36,510 bases of DNA from Alphaproteobacteria bacterium (GTDB lineage: Bacteria > Pseudomonadota > Alphaproteobacteria > Sphingomonadales > Sphingomonadaceae): assembly GCA_019239415.1 (NCBI GenBank), contig JAFAZW010000068.1, positions 1 through 36,510 of the forward strand. The letters are read 5' to 3'. Below are positions 24,124-30,745 of the stretch, piece by piece. Numbering within the stretch: the first letter of the stretch is position 1; every line of letters starts with the position of its first letter. Made by a program: the position numbers and the translations under genes. The notes below the pieces were generated by a model, which was not told the origin of the DNA, did not search any database, and saw only the letters and a list, made by a program, of their open reading frames with translations.

Positions 24124-26544
24124 ATGGACGATGCGCCGGCCCTCCCATCCGCAGTCACCGACTGGTTCGCGTCGAAGGGCTGGGCGCCGCGGCGGCACCA
24201 GCTCGAGATGCTCGCCGCCGCGCGGGACGGCCGCAACGCTCTCCTCGTCGCGCCGACCGGCGCGGGCAAGACGCTCGCCGGCTTCCTCCCCAGCATCGTC
24301 GAGCTCGCCGAGGCGCCGAGCGAGGGGCTCCACACCCTCTACATCTCGCCCTTGAAGGCCCTCGCCGTCGACGTGCAGCGCAACCTGCTCACGCCAATCG
24401 AGGAGATGGGCCTCCCCATCCGCGTCGAGACCCGCACCGGCGACACCCCCTCCGACCGCAAGGCCCGCCAGCGCGTCCGCCCGCCGCAGATCCTGCTGAC
24501 CACCCCCGAATCCTTGAGCCTCCTGCTCAGCCACGAGGACGGCGCCCTCCTCTTCGCCAACCTGTCCACCGTGGTGATCGACGAGATCCACGCCTTCGCC
24601 ACCGGCAAGCGCGGCGACCTGCTCAGCCTCGCCCTCGCCCGGCTCCAGCGCCTCGCGCCGAACCTCCGCCGCGTCGGCCTCTCCGCCACCGTCTCCGATC
24701 CCGAGGCCTTCCAGGGCTGGCTCGCCCCCCATGGCGACGCCGAGACGGTGGAGCTGGTCCAGGGCGATCCCGGCGCTCCCGCCCAGCTCGCCATCATGCT
24801 CCCGGACGAGGACAGGATCCCCTGGGCCGGCCATAGCGGCCGCTGGGCGGCGCAGAGCGTCATGCGCGAGATCGCGGCGCATCGGACCACCCTCATCTTC
24901 TGCAACACCCGCTCCCTCGCCGAGCTCATCTTCCAGGACCTGTGGGCGGTGAACGAGGACCACTTGCCCATCGGCATCCACCACGGCTCGCTTGCCCTGG
25001 AAGCCCGCCGCAAGGTCGAGAATGCCGTCGCCGACGGGCGCCTGCGCGCCCTCGTCTGCACCGCCAGCCTCGACCTCGGCGTCGACTGGGGCGACGTCGA
25101 CCTCGTCGTCCAGATGGGCGCGCCCAAGGGCTCGTCGCGCCTGATGCAGCGGATCGGCCGCGCCAACCACCGCCTCGACGAGCCGTCGCAGGCGATCATC
25201 GTCCCCGGCAACCGCTTCGAATATCTCGAAGCCCGCGCCGCCCTCGACGCCATCGAGGAAGGCGCCCTCGACACCGAATATTTCCGCCCCGGCACCCTCG
25301 ACGTCCTTGCCCAGCACATCATGGCGATCGCCTGCGCCGGCCCCTTCCGCGAGGACGAGCTGCTCGAAGAAATCCGCTCCGCCGCGCCCTATGCGGGCCT
25401 CCGGGAGGACATCTTCCGCGCCGTCCTCTCCTTCATCGAAAGCGGGGGCTACAGCCTCCGCGCGTACGACAAGTTCCGCCGCATCGCGCAGGACCCGGAC
25501 GGCACCTGGCGCGTCGCCCACCCCCGCTTCATCCAGCAGCACCGGATGAACGCCGGCATCATCGTCGACACGCCCCTCTATTACGTCCGCTTCAGGAACG
25601 GCCGCCTGCTCGGCACGGTCGAGGACAATTTCGCGGAGACCCTGTCGCCCGGCGACACCTTCTTCTTCTCCGGCCTGGTGCTCGAGGTGGACCGGATCGA
25701 CGGCGTCGACCTCGTCGTCCACGCCACTTCCAAATCCGCCCGCATCCCCACCTACATGGGCGCCCGCATCGCCATCTCGACCAACCTCGCCGACCGCGTC
25801 CGCGCCTTCCTCCACGACCGCGCCGAGTGGCCCCGCTTCCCCGACCCGGTGCGCGAGTGGCTCGCCACGCAGGACTATCGCTCGGCGATCCCCGCCCCCG
25901 ACCAGCTCCTCGTCGAGACCTTCCCGCACGAGCATGTCCACTACATGGTCGCCTACAGCTTCGAGGGCTGGAACGCGAACCAGTCGCTCGGCATGCTCAT
26001 CACGCGGCGCATGGAAGCGGCCGGCCTCAAGCCGCTCGGCTTCGTCGCCAACGACTATGCCCTCGCCTGCTACGGCCTCGAGCCGATCGAGGAGCCCGCC
26101 CCCCTCTTCTCCGCCGACATCCTCGAAAAGGAGTTCGTCGACTGGGTCGAAAACTCCCACCTCCTGAAGCGCGCCTTCCGCGAGGTCGCCGTCATCGGCG
26201 GCCTCGTCGAACGCGCCCATCCCGGCAAGCGCAAGACCGGCAAGCAGGTCACCTTCTCCACCGACCTCATCTACGACGTGCTGCGCCGCTACGAACCCGA
26301 CCACCTCCTCCTGAAGGCCGCCTGGGCCGACGCCCGCGAAAAGATGACCGATGTCGGCCGCCTCGCCCGCCTCCTCGACCGCGCCCAGGCGACCATGCTC
26401 CACGTCGAGCTGGAGCGCGTCTCCCCGATGGCGGTGCCGGTCCTCACCATCATCGGCCGGGAGCGGATGGCCCAGGGCACGGCCGACGACCAGCTGCTGA
26501 TCGAGGCGGAGAGTTTGGCCGAGGTGGCGATGCGGCGGGATTGA
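24124..26544 (+). CDS. Ligase-associated DNA damage response DEXH-box helicase (Lhr type)
   Basis: An 806-aa SF2 helicase. Motifs: I, APTGAGKTLAGFLPS; Ia, TLYISPLKALAVDVQ; Ib, LLTTPESLSLLLS; II, VVIDEIHAFATGKRG; III, GLSATVSDP; IV-VI, TLIFCNTRSLAE, CTASLDLGVDWGDVDLVVQM, MQRIGRANHR. A long C-terminal domain follows, as in the Lhr-like helicase of the ligase-associated repair locus. The ATG at 24124 has CCGGAG upstream. The last 144 bases recur in truncated form at 30568-30711. Confidence 0.95.
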   Translation: MDDAPALPSAVTDWFASKGWAPRRHQLEMLAAARDGRNALLVAPTGAGKTLAGFLPSIVELAEAPSEGLHTLYISPLKALAVDVQRNLLTPIEEMGLPIRVETRTGDTPSDRKARQRVRPPQILLTTPESLSLLLSHEDGALLFANLSTVVIDEIHAFATGKRGDLLSLALARLQRLAPNLRRVGLSATVSDPEAFQGWLAPHGDAETVELVQGDPGAPAQLAIMLPDEDRIPWAGHSGRWAAQSVMREIAAHRTTLIFCNTRSLAELIFQDLWAVNEDHLPIGIHHGSLALEARRKVENAVADGRLRALVCTASLDLGVDWGDVDLVVQMGAPKGSSRLMQRIGRANHRLDEPSQAIIVPGNRFEYLEARAALDAIEEGALDTEYFRPGTLDVLAQHIMAIACAGPFREDELLEEIRSAAPYAGLREDIFRAVLSFIESGGYSLRAYDKFRRIAQDPDGTWRVAHPRFIQQHRMNAGIIVDTPLYYVRFRNGRLLGTVEDNFAETLSPGDTFFFSGLVLEVDRIDGVDLVVHATSKSARIPTYMGARIAISTNLADRVRAFLHDRAEWPRFPDPVREWLATQDYRSAIPAPDQLLVETFPHEHVHYMVAYSFEGWNANQSLGMLITRRMEAAGLKPLGFVANDYALACYGLEPIEEPAPLFSADILEKEFVDWVENSHLLKRAFREVAVIGGLVERAHPGKRKTGKQVTFSTDLIYDVLRRYEPDHLLLKAAWADAREKMTDVGRLARLLDRAQATMLHVELERVSPMAVPVLTIIGRERMAQGTADDQLLIEAESLAEVAMRRD

Positions 26545-26550
26545 CCCATC

Positions 26551-26600
26551 CTCCCTCTCCCCCGCGGGGAGGGGGTCGGGGTGAGGGGGCGCAGCGTCGT
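26551..26600. repeat. CCCTCTCCCC-type REP element
   Basis: CCTCTCCCCCGCGGGGAGGG followed by GTGAGGGGGCGCAGCGTC, the same unit as at 13402. It sits 6 bases after the helicase stop. Confidence 0.6.
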
Positions 26601-26621
26601 AGAAGGCTCACATGGGCCGCC

Positions 26622-26650
26622 CTCGTCATGCCGGACTTGATCCGGCATCC
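26622..26650. repeat. CGTCATGCCGGA hairpin repeat
   Basis: ATGCCGGA-CTTGA-TCCGGCAT (26628-26648) is a perfect 8-bp hairpin, of the CGTCATCCCGGACTTGATCC repeat type frequent in sphingomonads. Confidence 0.6.
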
Positions 26651-27006
26651 ACCTTCGTCTGTCCTCCGGGGTCAGGTACGCACCCGACACCGCCCCGACC
26701 CTGCCAGTTCTAGCGATCAGGCCTGTTGCTTCAAACACCCGTCGCTAGATGGATTGAGAGCGAAAGCTTCACTTAGAAATCTGGTCCGCTTCCTATCGAG
26801 CTCCCCACGTGCAATGAAGTTGCCCGACGGTCGGGCTCGCCTCGCTTCCCACGGCGTAGATGACCAGCCGGAGTAATCCCGCGTCCGGGCTGGGCTCAAA
26901 GCTGCCGCAGCACCAAGGGGCGTGTGCAGATGACACGAAACTAGGACCGGCTTCGCGCTTGCGCCAGCTCAATGGAGCCACCCCCGCGCGAAGTGCGGCC
27001 GCCTGG
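26651..27006. other. Gap without a recognisable gene
   Basis: No frame here carries a familiar motif on either strand, and base composition is less GC-rich than the core genes. An 8-bp inverted repeat TCTAGCGA / TCGCTAGA lies at 26709-26716 and 26742-26749. The stretch is probably decayed foreign DNA left of the IS element. Confidence 0.5.
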
Positions 27007-27012
27007 GCTAGC

Positions 27013-28057
27013 TGTGATGTTTCCATAGGTTGTTCATCCGGTCCTGGCCGAGCAGACTGAGGTTGCGAAGCTTCAGGCTCTCAGGAGGATCGGATGAACA
27101 TTCACAAGAATGCCAGATTGACGCCGCGCAGTCGAGGCGAGCTGGTGCGGCGCGTGCTCATAGAGCGCCAGTCGCCCATGTCGGTCGCGACCGACATGGG
27201 CGTGTCGGTCCGGACGGTGGCGAAGTGGGTGGCGCGCTACCGGGCCGAGGGTGAGGCCGGCCTCGCCGACCGCTCGTCGCGCCCTCACCGACTGCGCCGG
27301 CCGACGCCGCCGGCGACGGTGGAGCGGATCGAGGCGCTGCGCCGCCAGCGCTGGACCGGCAAGCGGATCGCCCTGGCCGTCGGCCTGTCCAGGGCCACCG
27401 TCAGCCGGGTGCTGCGCAGGCTCGGCCTCAGCCGCATCAGGGACCTTGAACCCGCCGAGCCCGTGCGCCGCTACGAGCGTGAGCACCCCGGCGAGCTCAT
27501 CCATATCGACATCAAGAAGCTCGGCCGCTTCGAGAGGATCGGCCATCGCATCACCGGCGATCGCGCCCACCGCAGCGACGAGAGTGGACGAAGCAGGAGA
27601 GCCGGCTGGGACTATGTCCACGTCTGCATCGACGATGCCTCGCGCATCGCCTTCAGCCAGATCCTGTCCGACGAGAGGAAGGAAAGCGCCGTCCCCTTCC
27701 TGGAGGCCGCCATCGCCTACTATGCCGGCCTCGGCGTCACCGTCGCCCGGGTCATGACCGACAATGGCAGCTGCTATAGAAGCCGCGCCTTCCGCCAGGC
27801 CTGCAAGGCCCTCAACCTCAGGCACATCCAAACTAGGCCCTACACCCCCAGGACCAACGGCAAGGCCGAACGCTTCATCCAAACCAGCCTGCGCGAATGG
27901 GCCTACGCACAAGCCTACCCGACCTCGCAACACCGCAAGGCCGAGCTGCCAAGATGGCTCCACCAATATAACTGGCACCGCCCACACGGCAGCCTACAAG
28001 CCCAAACACCCATCAGCCAACTCGGCCTGGACGTGAACAACCTGTTGAGGCTCCACA
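27013..28057 (+). mobile_element. IS481-family insertion sequence (1045 bp)
   Basis: The ends TGTGATGTTTCCATAGGTTG (left, 27013 on) and TGTGGAGCCTCAACAGGTTG (right end, complement from 28057) form imperfect terminal inverted repeats over 24 bases, both finishing in TTGTTCA. The element is flanked by GCTAG on both sides (27007-27011 and 28058-28062), matching the NCTAGN target known for IS481. A single transposase gene fills it. The element looks intact. Confidence 0.88.
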
Positions 28058-28062
28058 GCTAG
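27094..28062 (+). CDS. IS481-family transposase
   Basis: A 322-aa DDE transposase. An N-terminal helix-turn-helix (MSVATDMGVSVRTVAKWVAR) and a second one (IALAVGLSRATVSRVLRRL) are followed by the rve catalytic core: first Asp in IHIDIKKLGRF, second in VMTDNGSCYRS, and Glu in PRTNGKAERFIQT. AGGAGG precedes the ATG. The coding frame runs through the right terminal repeat, and its TAG stop (28060-28062) is supplied by the CTAG target duplication, not by the element. Confidence 0.95.
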   Translation: MNIHKNARLTPRSRGELVRRVLIERQSPMSVATDMGVSVRTVAKWVARYRAEGEAGLADRSSRPHRLRRPTPPATVERIEALRRQRWTGKRIALAVGLSRATVSRVLRRLGLSRIRDLEPAEPVRRYEREHPGELIHIDIKKLGRFERIGHRITGDRAHRSDESGRSRRAGWDYVHVCIDDASRIAFSQILSDERKESAVPFLEAAIAYYAGLGVTVARVMTDNGSCYRSRAFRQACKALNLRHIQTRPYTPRTNGKAERFIQTSLREWAYAQAYPTSQHRKAELPRWLHQYNWHRPHGSLQAQTPISQLGLDVNNLLRLHS

Positions 28063-28391
28063 ATCAGCATCCGCCCGCCCCACGCCGACAGGACGGCAAA
28101 CAGGCCCAGGAAGGCGAGCACGCACCCCGCCGCCGCCAGGAGCGGCCAGGCCTTCCCCGACCGTGCCGCTCGCCAGGCGAACCACGCCCCCGCCGCGAGC
28201 GGCAACGGCATCGCGACCAGGGCGGCGGCGCTGAATTGCGCCGGCGGCCGCAAGTCGAGCCACCCGAATCCCACGTAGACCAACGGCACGGCCGGGACGA
28301 GCGCGAGCGCGCACAGGCCGCAGATCAGCATCGCCGCCGCCCTCGCCGCTAATCGACCCCTGTTCCGGTGCTTCGGCGCAGCATTCGCCAT
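28059..28391 (-). CDS. Small polytopic membrane protein (110 aa)
   Basis: Three hydrophobic helices (about 21-43 MLICGLCALALVPAVPLVYV, 55-73 and 82-103). Starts MANAAPKHRNRGRL with a basic cytosolic N-terminus. No family is recognised. Its stop TAG is the complement of the same CTAG that ends the transposase, so the two convergent genes share a palindromic stop and overlap by 4 bases. The C-terminus is not truncated by the insertion, since the flanking CTAG would have given the same stop before it. Confidence 0.7.
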   Translation of the reverse strand: MANAAPKHRNRGRLAARAAAMLICGLCALALVPAVPLVYVGFGWLDLRPPAQFSAAALVAMPLPLAAGAWFAWRAARSGKAWPLLAAAGCVLAFLGLFAVLSAWGGRMLI

Positions 28392-28405
28392 GGTCCGCGC
28401 CGGCG

Positions 28406-28867
28406 CTATTTCGCGGGCTTGAAGTGGCAGCAGGCGCGGAGCCGTTCGGCGCCGGTGTCGGCCGGCCGCTCGGCGAGCTCGGAGCGCATTTCGAGCCGCA
28501 TCATGACGCCGGTGCGGCTCGTGCCCATGATCTCGAAATAATGCGGCGGGCCGCTGTCGACGATGGTGAAGTAGGCCTCGACCGAACCCTGGCGGGAGAG
28601 GAAGGGCCAGTCCACCTCGATGAGGTGGTTGCCCGGCGCGACATGGAGGGCGGTGAATTGCTTCTGCGCGAGGCCCGCCACCTTGCGCCCGTCGACCTTC
28701 ACGCTGGGCGTGAAGATGAGCGGCTCGGCGTGGTCGCGGTAGACGTAGAGGTTGGCATCGGCGGGCGGCGCCGCGGCGGCCGCGGCGGCGGCGGGTGGAG
28801 CGCTCGCCGCCGGACCGGGCGCCGGCGCCGGCGCCACCATGAGCAGTAGCGCAACGGACATGCTCAT
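28406..28867 (-). CDS. DUF2846-like exported protein
   Basis: A 153-aa protein with a short hydrophobic start (MSMSVALLLMVAPAPA), an Ala/Pro-rich linker (to about residue 38), then a compact beta domain: ANLYVYRDHAEPLIF, VKVDGRKVAGLAQKQFTAL, VAPGNHLIEVDWP. This matches DUF2846, a small periplasmic/lipoprotein-like domain of unknown role. The ATG at 28865-28867 has GGGGAAG upstream. It lies 14 bases before the start of the small membrane gene on the same strand, so the two probably form an operon. Confidence 0.75.
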   Translation of the reverse strand: MSMSVALLLMVAPAPAPGPAASAPPAAAAAAAAPPADANLYVYRDHAEPLIFTPSVKVDGRKVAGLAQKQFTALHVAPGNHLIEVDWPFLSRQGSVEAYFTIVDSGPPHYFEIMGTSRTGVMMRLEMRSELAERPADTGAERLRACCHFKPAK

Positions 28868-28964
28868 TTCTTCCCCCTGTCCCCCAGCCCCGCGGGCCGC
28901 CCCTCCGGCGCCGCATCGCTGTGCGCCCGGCCCCATGGCTAACCGGTTTCGGCCCGCGCGCCAA

Positions 28965-29194
28965 CCGATGCCCTCGGATCGGCTGTCGACGTTGTGGTGC
29001 GTGATCCTGACACGGGAGAGGAAGTTCTGGTTGACCTGTCCTCACTGCCTTTCTCGACGCGCCTTCAGAAGATTGCGGCACATGCGAAGGCAACAGGCCG
29101 CCGCGCGCGGCTGGTCGTCCGCTGGCTGCGCAGCACCTCAATCCTCCCGCACCAGCTCCACATGGCTCACGCCGAGCCCCGGGCGATGACGTAG
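28965..29194 (+). pseudogene. Decayed copy of the GIY-YIG-like gene 3' end
   Basis: Starting abruptly at CCGATGCCCTCGGATCGGCT, this stretch matches 33272 onward with about 20 differences over 240 bases. It encodes only the last ~53 residues (TGEEVLVDLSSLP, TRLQKIAAHAKATGR, ARLVVR). The native TGA is changed (CGCTGGCTG in place of CGGTGACTG), so the frame runs on to 29194. The catalytic N-terminal part is absent. Confidence 0.85.
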
Positions 29195-29325
29195 AGCGTC
29201 CCCTTCGACAGGCTCAGGATCATGGGCGGCGGGTTGCGCTTACCCTTCTCGAGCCCGCGTGCGCATTGCTGACCGACGCCGCACCGCTCCGCCAGCTGCT
29301 CCTGCGTCAGGCCGCTCACCGCGCA
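29170..29325 (-). pseudogene. Decayed copy of the XRE-family regulator gene
   Basis: Homologous to the intact gene at 33445-33654 but lacking its 5' end. It keeps SGLTQEQLAERCGVGQQCAR and GLEKGKRNPP, then an inserted REP half-element (CCCTTCGACAGGCTCAGG) replaces part of helix 4-5 with MILSLSKGTL. The homology ends at about 29325, where the MarR promoter begins. Confidence 0.82.
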
Positions 29326-29333
29326 GCGCCGAT

Positions 29334-29350
29334 CCTTCGTTTTGACGAAA
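29334..29350. promoter_or_regulatory. Probable MarR operator
   Basis: TTCGT-TTTG-ACGAA (29336-29349) is a perfect inverted repeat, 27 bases before the MarR-type start, in AT-rich sequence. MarR repressors usually bind such palindromes in their own promoter. Confidence 0.45.
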
Positions 29351-29376
29351 GATTTTTCGCCGCCCAGACTCGCCGC

Positions 29377-29829
29377 ATGGTGGATGAAGACGCCTTCGAA
29401 ATCCTGCGGGCCTACCCGCAAATCTATCTGGCCTGCCATGTCGAGCACCGGACGCGCCGCTCCTCGGCGAGCGGGCTGACCTCGCGCGAGGCGAGCTTTC
29501 TCGCCCATCTCGCGGACATGGGGGAGGCGGGACCGGCCGCGCTCGCGCGCCACCTCGGCATCGGCCCGTCCACCCTGTCGGCGGCCCTGTCCCGGCTCTG
29601 TGGCAAGGGGCTGATCGAATCGGACCCCGATCCGCACGACGCCAGGCGGCGCCGGCTGCGGCTGACCGACGCCGGGCGCGCCGCCATCGTCGAGGATTCG
29701 GTCCTCGATGCGGACCGCCTCGCCGCCTTGCTGTCGCTGTTGGCGCCGGAGGAGCGGCGCGCGGCGGTGGCGGGGCTGAAGATCCTCGCCGCCGCGGCGC
29801 GGCGCTTTCGCAACGGGGAGGGGGAATGA
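29377..29829 (+). CDS. MarR-family transcriptional regulator
   Basis: A 150-aa winged-helix regulator. The start MVDEDAFEILRAYPQIYLAC is chosen because the frame upstream (from 29266) crosses the decayed XRE copy. DNA-binding region: LTSREASFLAHLADMG, ARHLGIGPSTLSAALSRLCG (recognition helix) and the wing DPHDARRRRLRLTDAG. Followed after 1 base by an SRPBCC gene, so it probably controls that operon in response to a hydrophobic ligand. Confidence 0.88.
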   Translation: MVDEDAFEILRAYPQIYLACHVEHRTRRSSASGLTSREASFLAHLADMGEAGPAALARHLGIGPSTLSAALSRLCGKGLIESDPDPHDARRRRLRLTDAGRAAIVEDSVLDADRLAALLSLLAPEERRAAVAGLKILAAAARRFRNGEGE

Positions 29830-29830
29830 C

Positions 29831-30376
29831 ATGCTGAAATGGGTGCTGCTGATCGCTGCCGTCCCGATCGCGCTCGGCCTCATCGTCTACGCCGTCGGCG
29901 CGTTGCTGCCGGCGGACCATCGCGCGGCGGGAGAGGCGAGGGTCGCGGCGGCGCCGGAGCGGGTGGCGGCGATCGTCCGCGATCTCGCGGCGCAGCCCCG
30001 CTGGCGCAAGGGCGTCTCCCGCATCGAGATTGTGAAACGCGACGCCGGCGGCACCCATTATGTCGAGCATTCCTCCGACGGCCGCATCGCCTTCCGCTTC
30101 CGCGAGGAGGAGCCGGGCGCGCGCTTCCGCGCGACGATCGACGACCCGGACCTGCCGTTCGGCGGCACCTGGACCATCCGCCTCCGCCCCGACGGAACGG
30201 GCACCCAAGTCGCCATCGAGGAACGGGGGACCGTCCGCAGCCCCGTCTACCGCTTCTTCTCGCGGTTCGTTTTCGGGCAGGACCGCACGCTCAGGGCCTA
30301 TCTGCGCGACCTCCAGGCGGCCGCCGGATCCCGTCAGCCCCTGGAGGCGAGCGGCGCGAGCCGGTCGGGTCCGTAA
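29831..30376 (+). CDS. Membrane-anchored SRPBCC/polyketide-cyclase-like protein
   Basis: A 181-aa protein. An N-terminal helix (LLIAAVPIALGLIVYAVGAL) anchors an SRPBCC domain (about 35-170: GEARVAAAPERVAAIVRDLA, WRKGVSRIEIVKRD, FRATIDDPDLPFGGTWTIRL). These domains bind lipids or other hydrophobic ligands. Cotranscribed with the MarR gene. The last ~14 residues (PLEASGASRSGP) are encoded antisense to the 3' end of the yihY remnant, so the natural C-terminus may be shorter. Confidence 0.82.
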   Translation: MLKWVLLIAAVPIALGLIVYAVGALLPADHRAAGEARVAAAPERVAAIVRDLAAQPRWRKGVSRIEIVKRDAGGTHYVEHSSDGRIAFRFREEEPGARFRATIDDPDLPFGGTWTIRLRPDGTGTQVAIEERGTVRSPVYRFFSRFVFGQDRTLRAYLRDLQAAAGSRQPLEASGASRSGP

Positions 30377-30567
30377 CGGGTGCCGTGGGCCGGAGGCTTG
30401 CGCCGCCTGCGCCACATCGGGACGCCGAGCGCCGCCGCGACGAACGCCGCTCGGGCGAGCGGCGCTTTCGACGGGCATGGGCCGGCGCGGCCTCCGCTTC
30501 ACGCGTCGGTTCGGCAGCGGTCGCCGGGACGGCGGGAGCACCCCGGCGCCTGTTCCTTCTCGATCTC
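30334..30567 (-). pseudogene. Truncated, diverged copy of the yihY 3' end
   Basis: The minus strand reads RRKAPLARAAFVAAALGVPM, then WRRRRKPPAHGTRYGPDRLA and PLASRG with a TGA at 30334-30336. The intact gene's end is KAPLAGAALIAAALGIRFWR... GTHYGPERIAPLASRA. Nucleotide identity is only about two thirds and there are internal gaps. The copy stops at about 30567, where it is fused to the helicase remnant. Confidence 0.8.
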
Positions 30568-30711
30568 AACGTCGAACTGGAGTGCGTCTCCCCGATGGCA
30601 GTGCCCGTCCCCACCATCATCGGCCGGGAGCGGATGGCCCAGGGCACGGCCGACGACCAGCTGCTGATCGAGGCGGAGAGTTTGGCCCAGGTGGCGATGC
30701 GGCGGGATTGA
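30568..30711 (+). pseudogene. Truncated copy of the DEXH helicase 3' end (144 bp)
   Basis: Matches 26401-26544 with 7 differences in 144 bases, including the stop. The encoded end is SPMAVPVPTIIGRERMAQGT through AESLAQVAMRRD. There is no start and no ATPase motif. The junction with the yihY remnant contains CTC (30565-30567), which both parent genes also have at their break points (26398-26400 and 35013-35015). Confidence 0.92.
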
Positions 30712-30745
30712 CGGGGCCACCCCTACCCGACCCCCCCACCAGGAT

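Noticed and set aside
23857-26403. 848-codon open frame on the minus strand
   Set aside because: Antisense shadow of the DEXH helicase, whose motifs are all intact on the plus strand.
26793-27026. 77-codon minus-strand frame left of the IS element
   Set aside because: No ribosome site, no recognisable motif, and composition like non-coding sequence.
29839-30711. 290-codon frame ending in the helicase C-terminus, as a possible fusion gene
   Set aside because: It runs out of frame through the SRPBCC gene; only the last 48 codons are helicase-derived and belong to a remnant.
26401-30711. Site-specific integrated element using the helicase 3' end as attachment site
   Set aside because: The 144-bp direct repeat fits, but no integrase is present and the yihY remnant fused at the repeat is better explained by a tandem-duplication junction.
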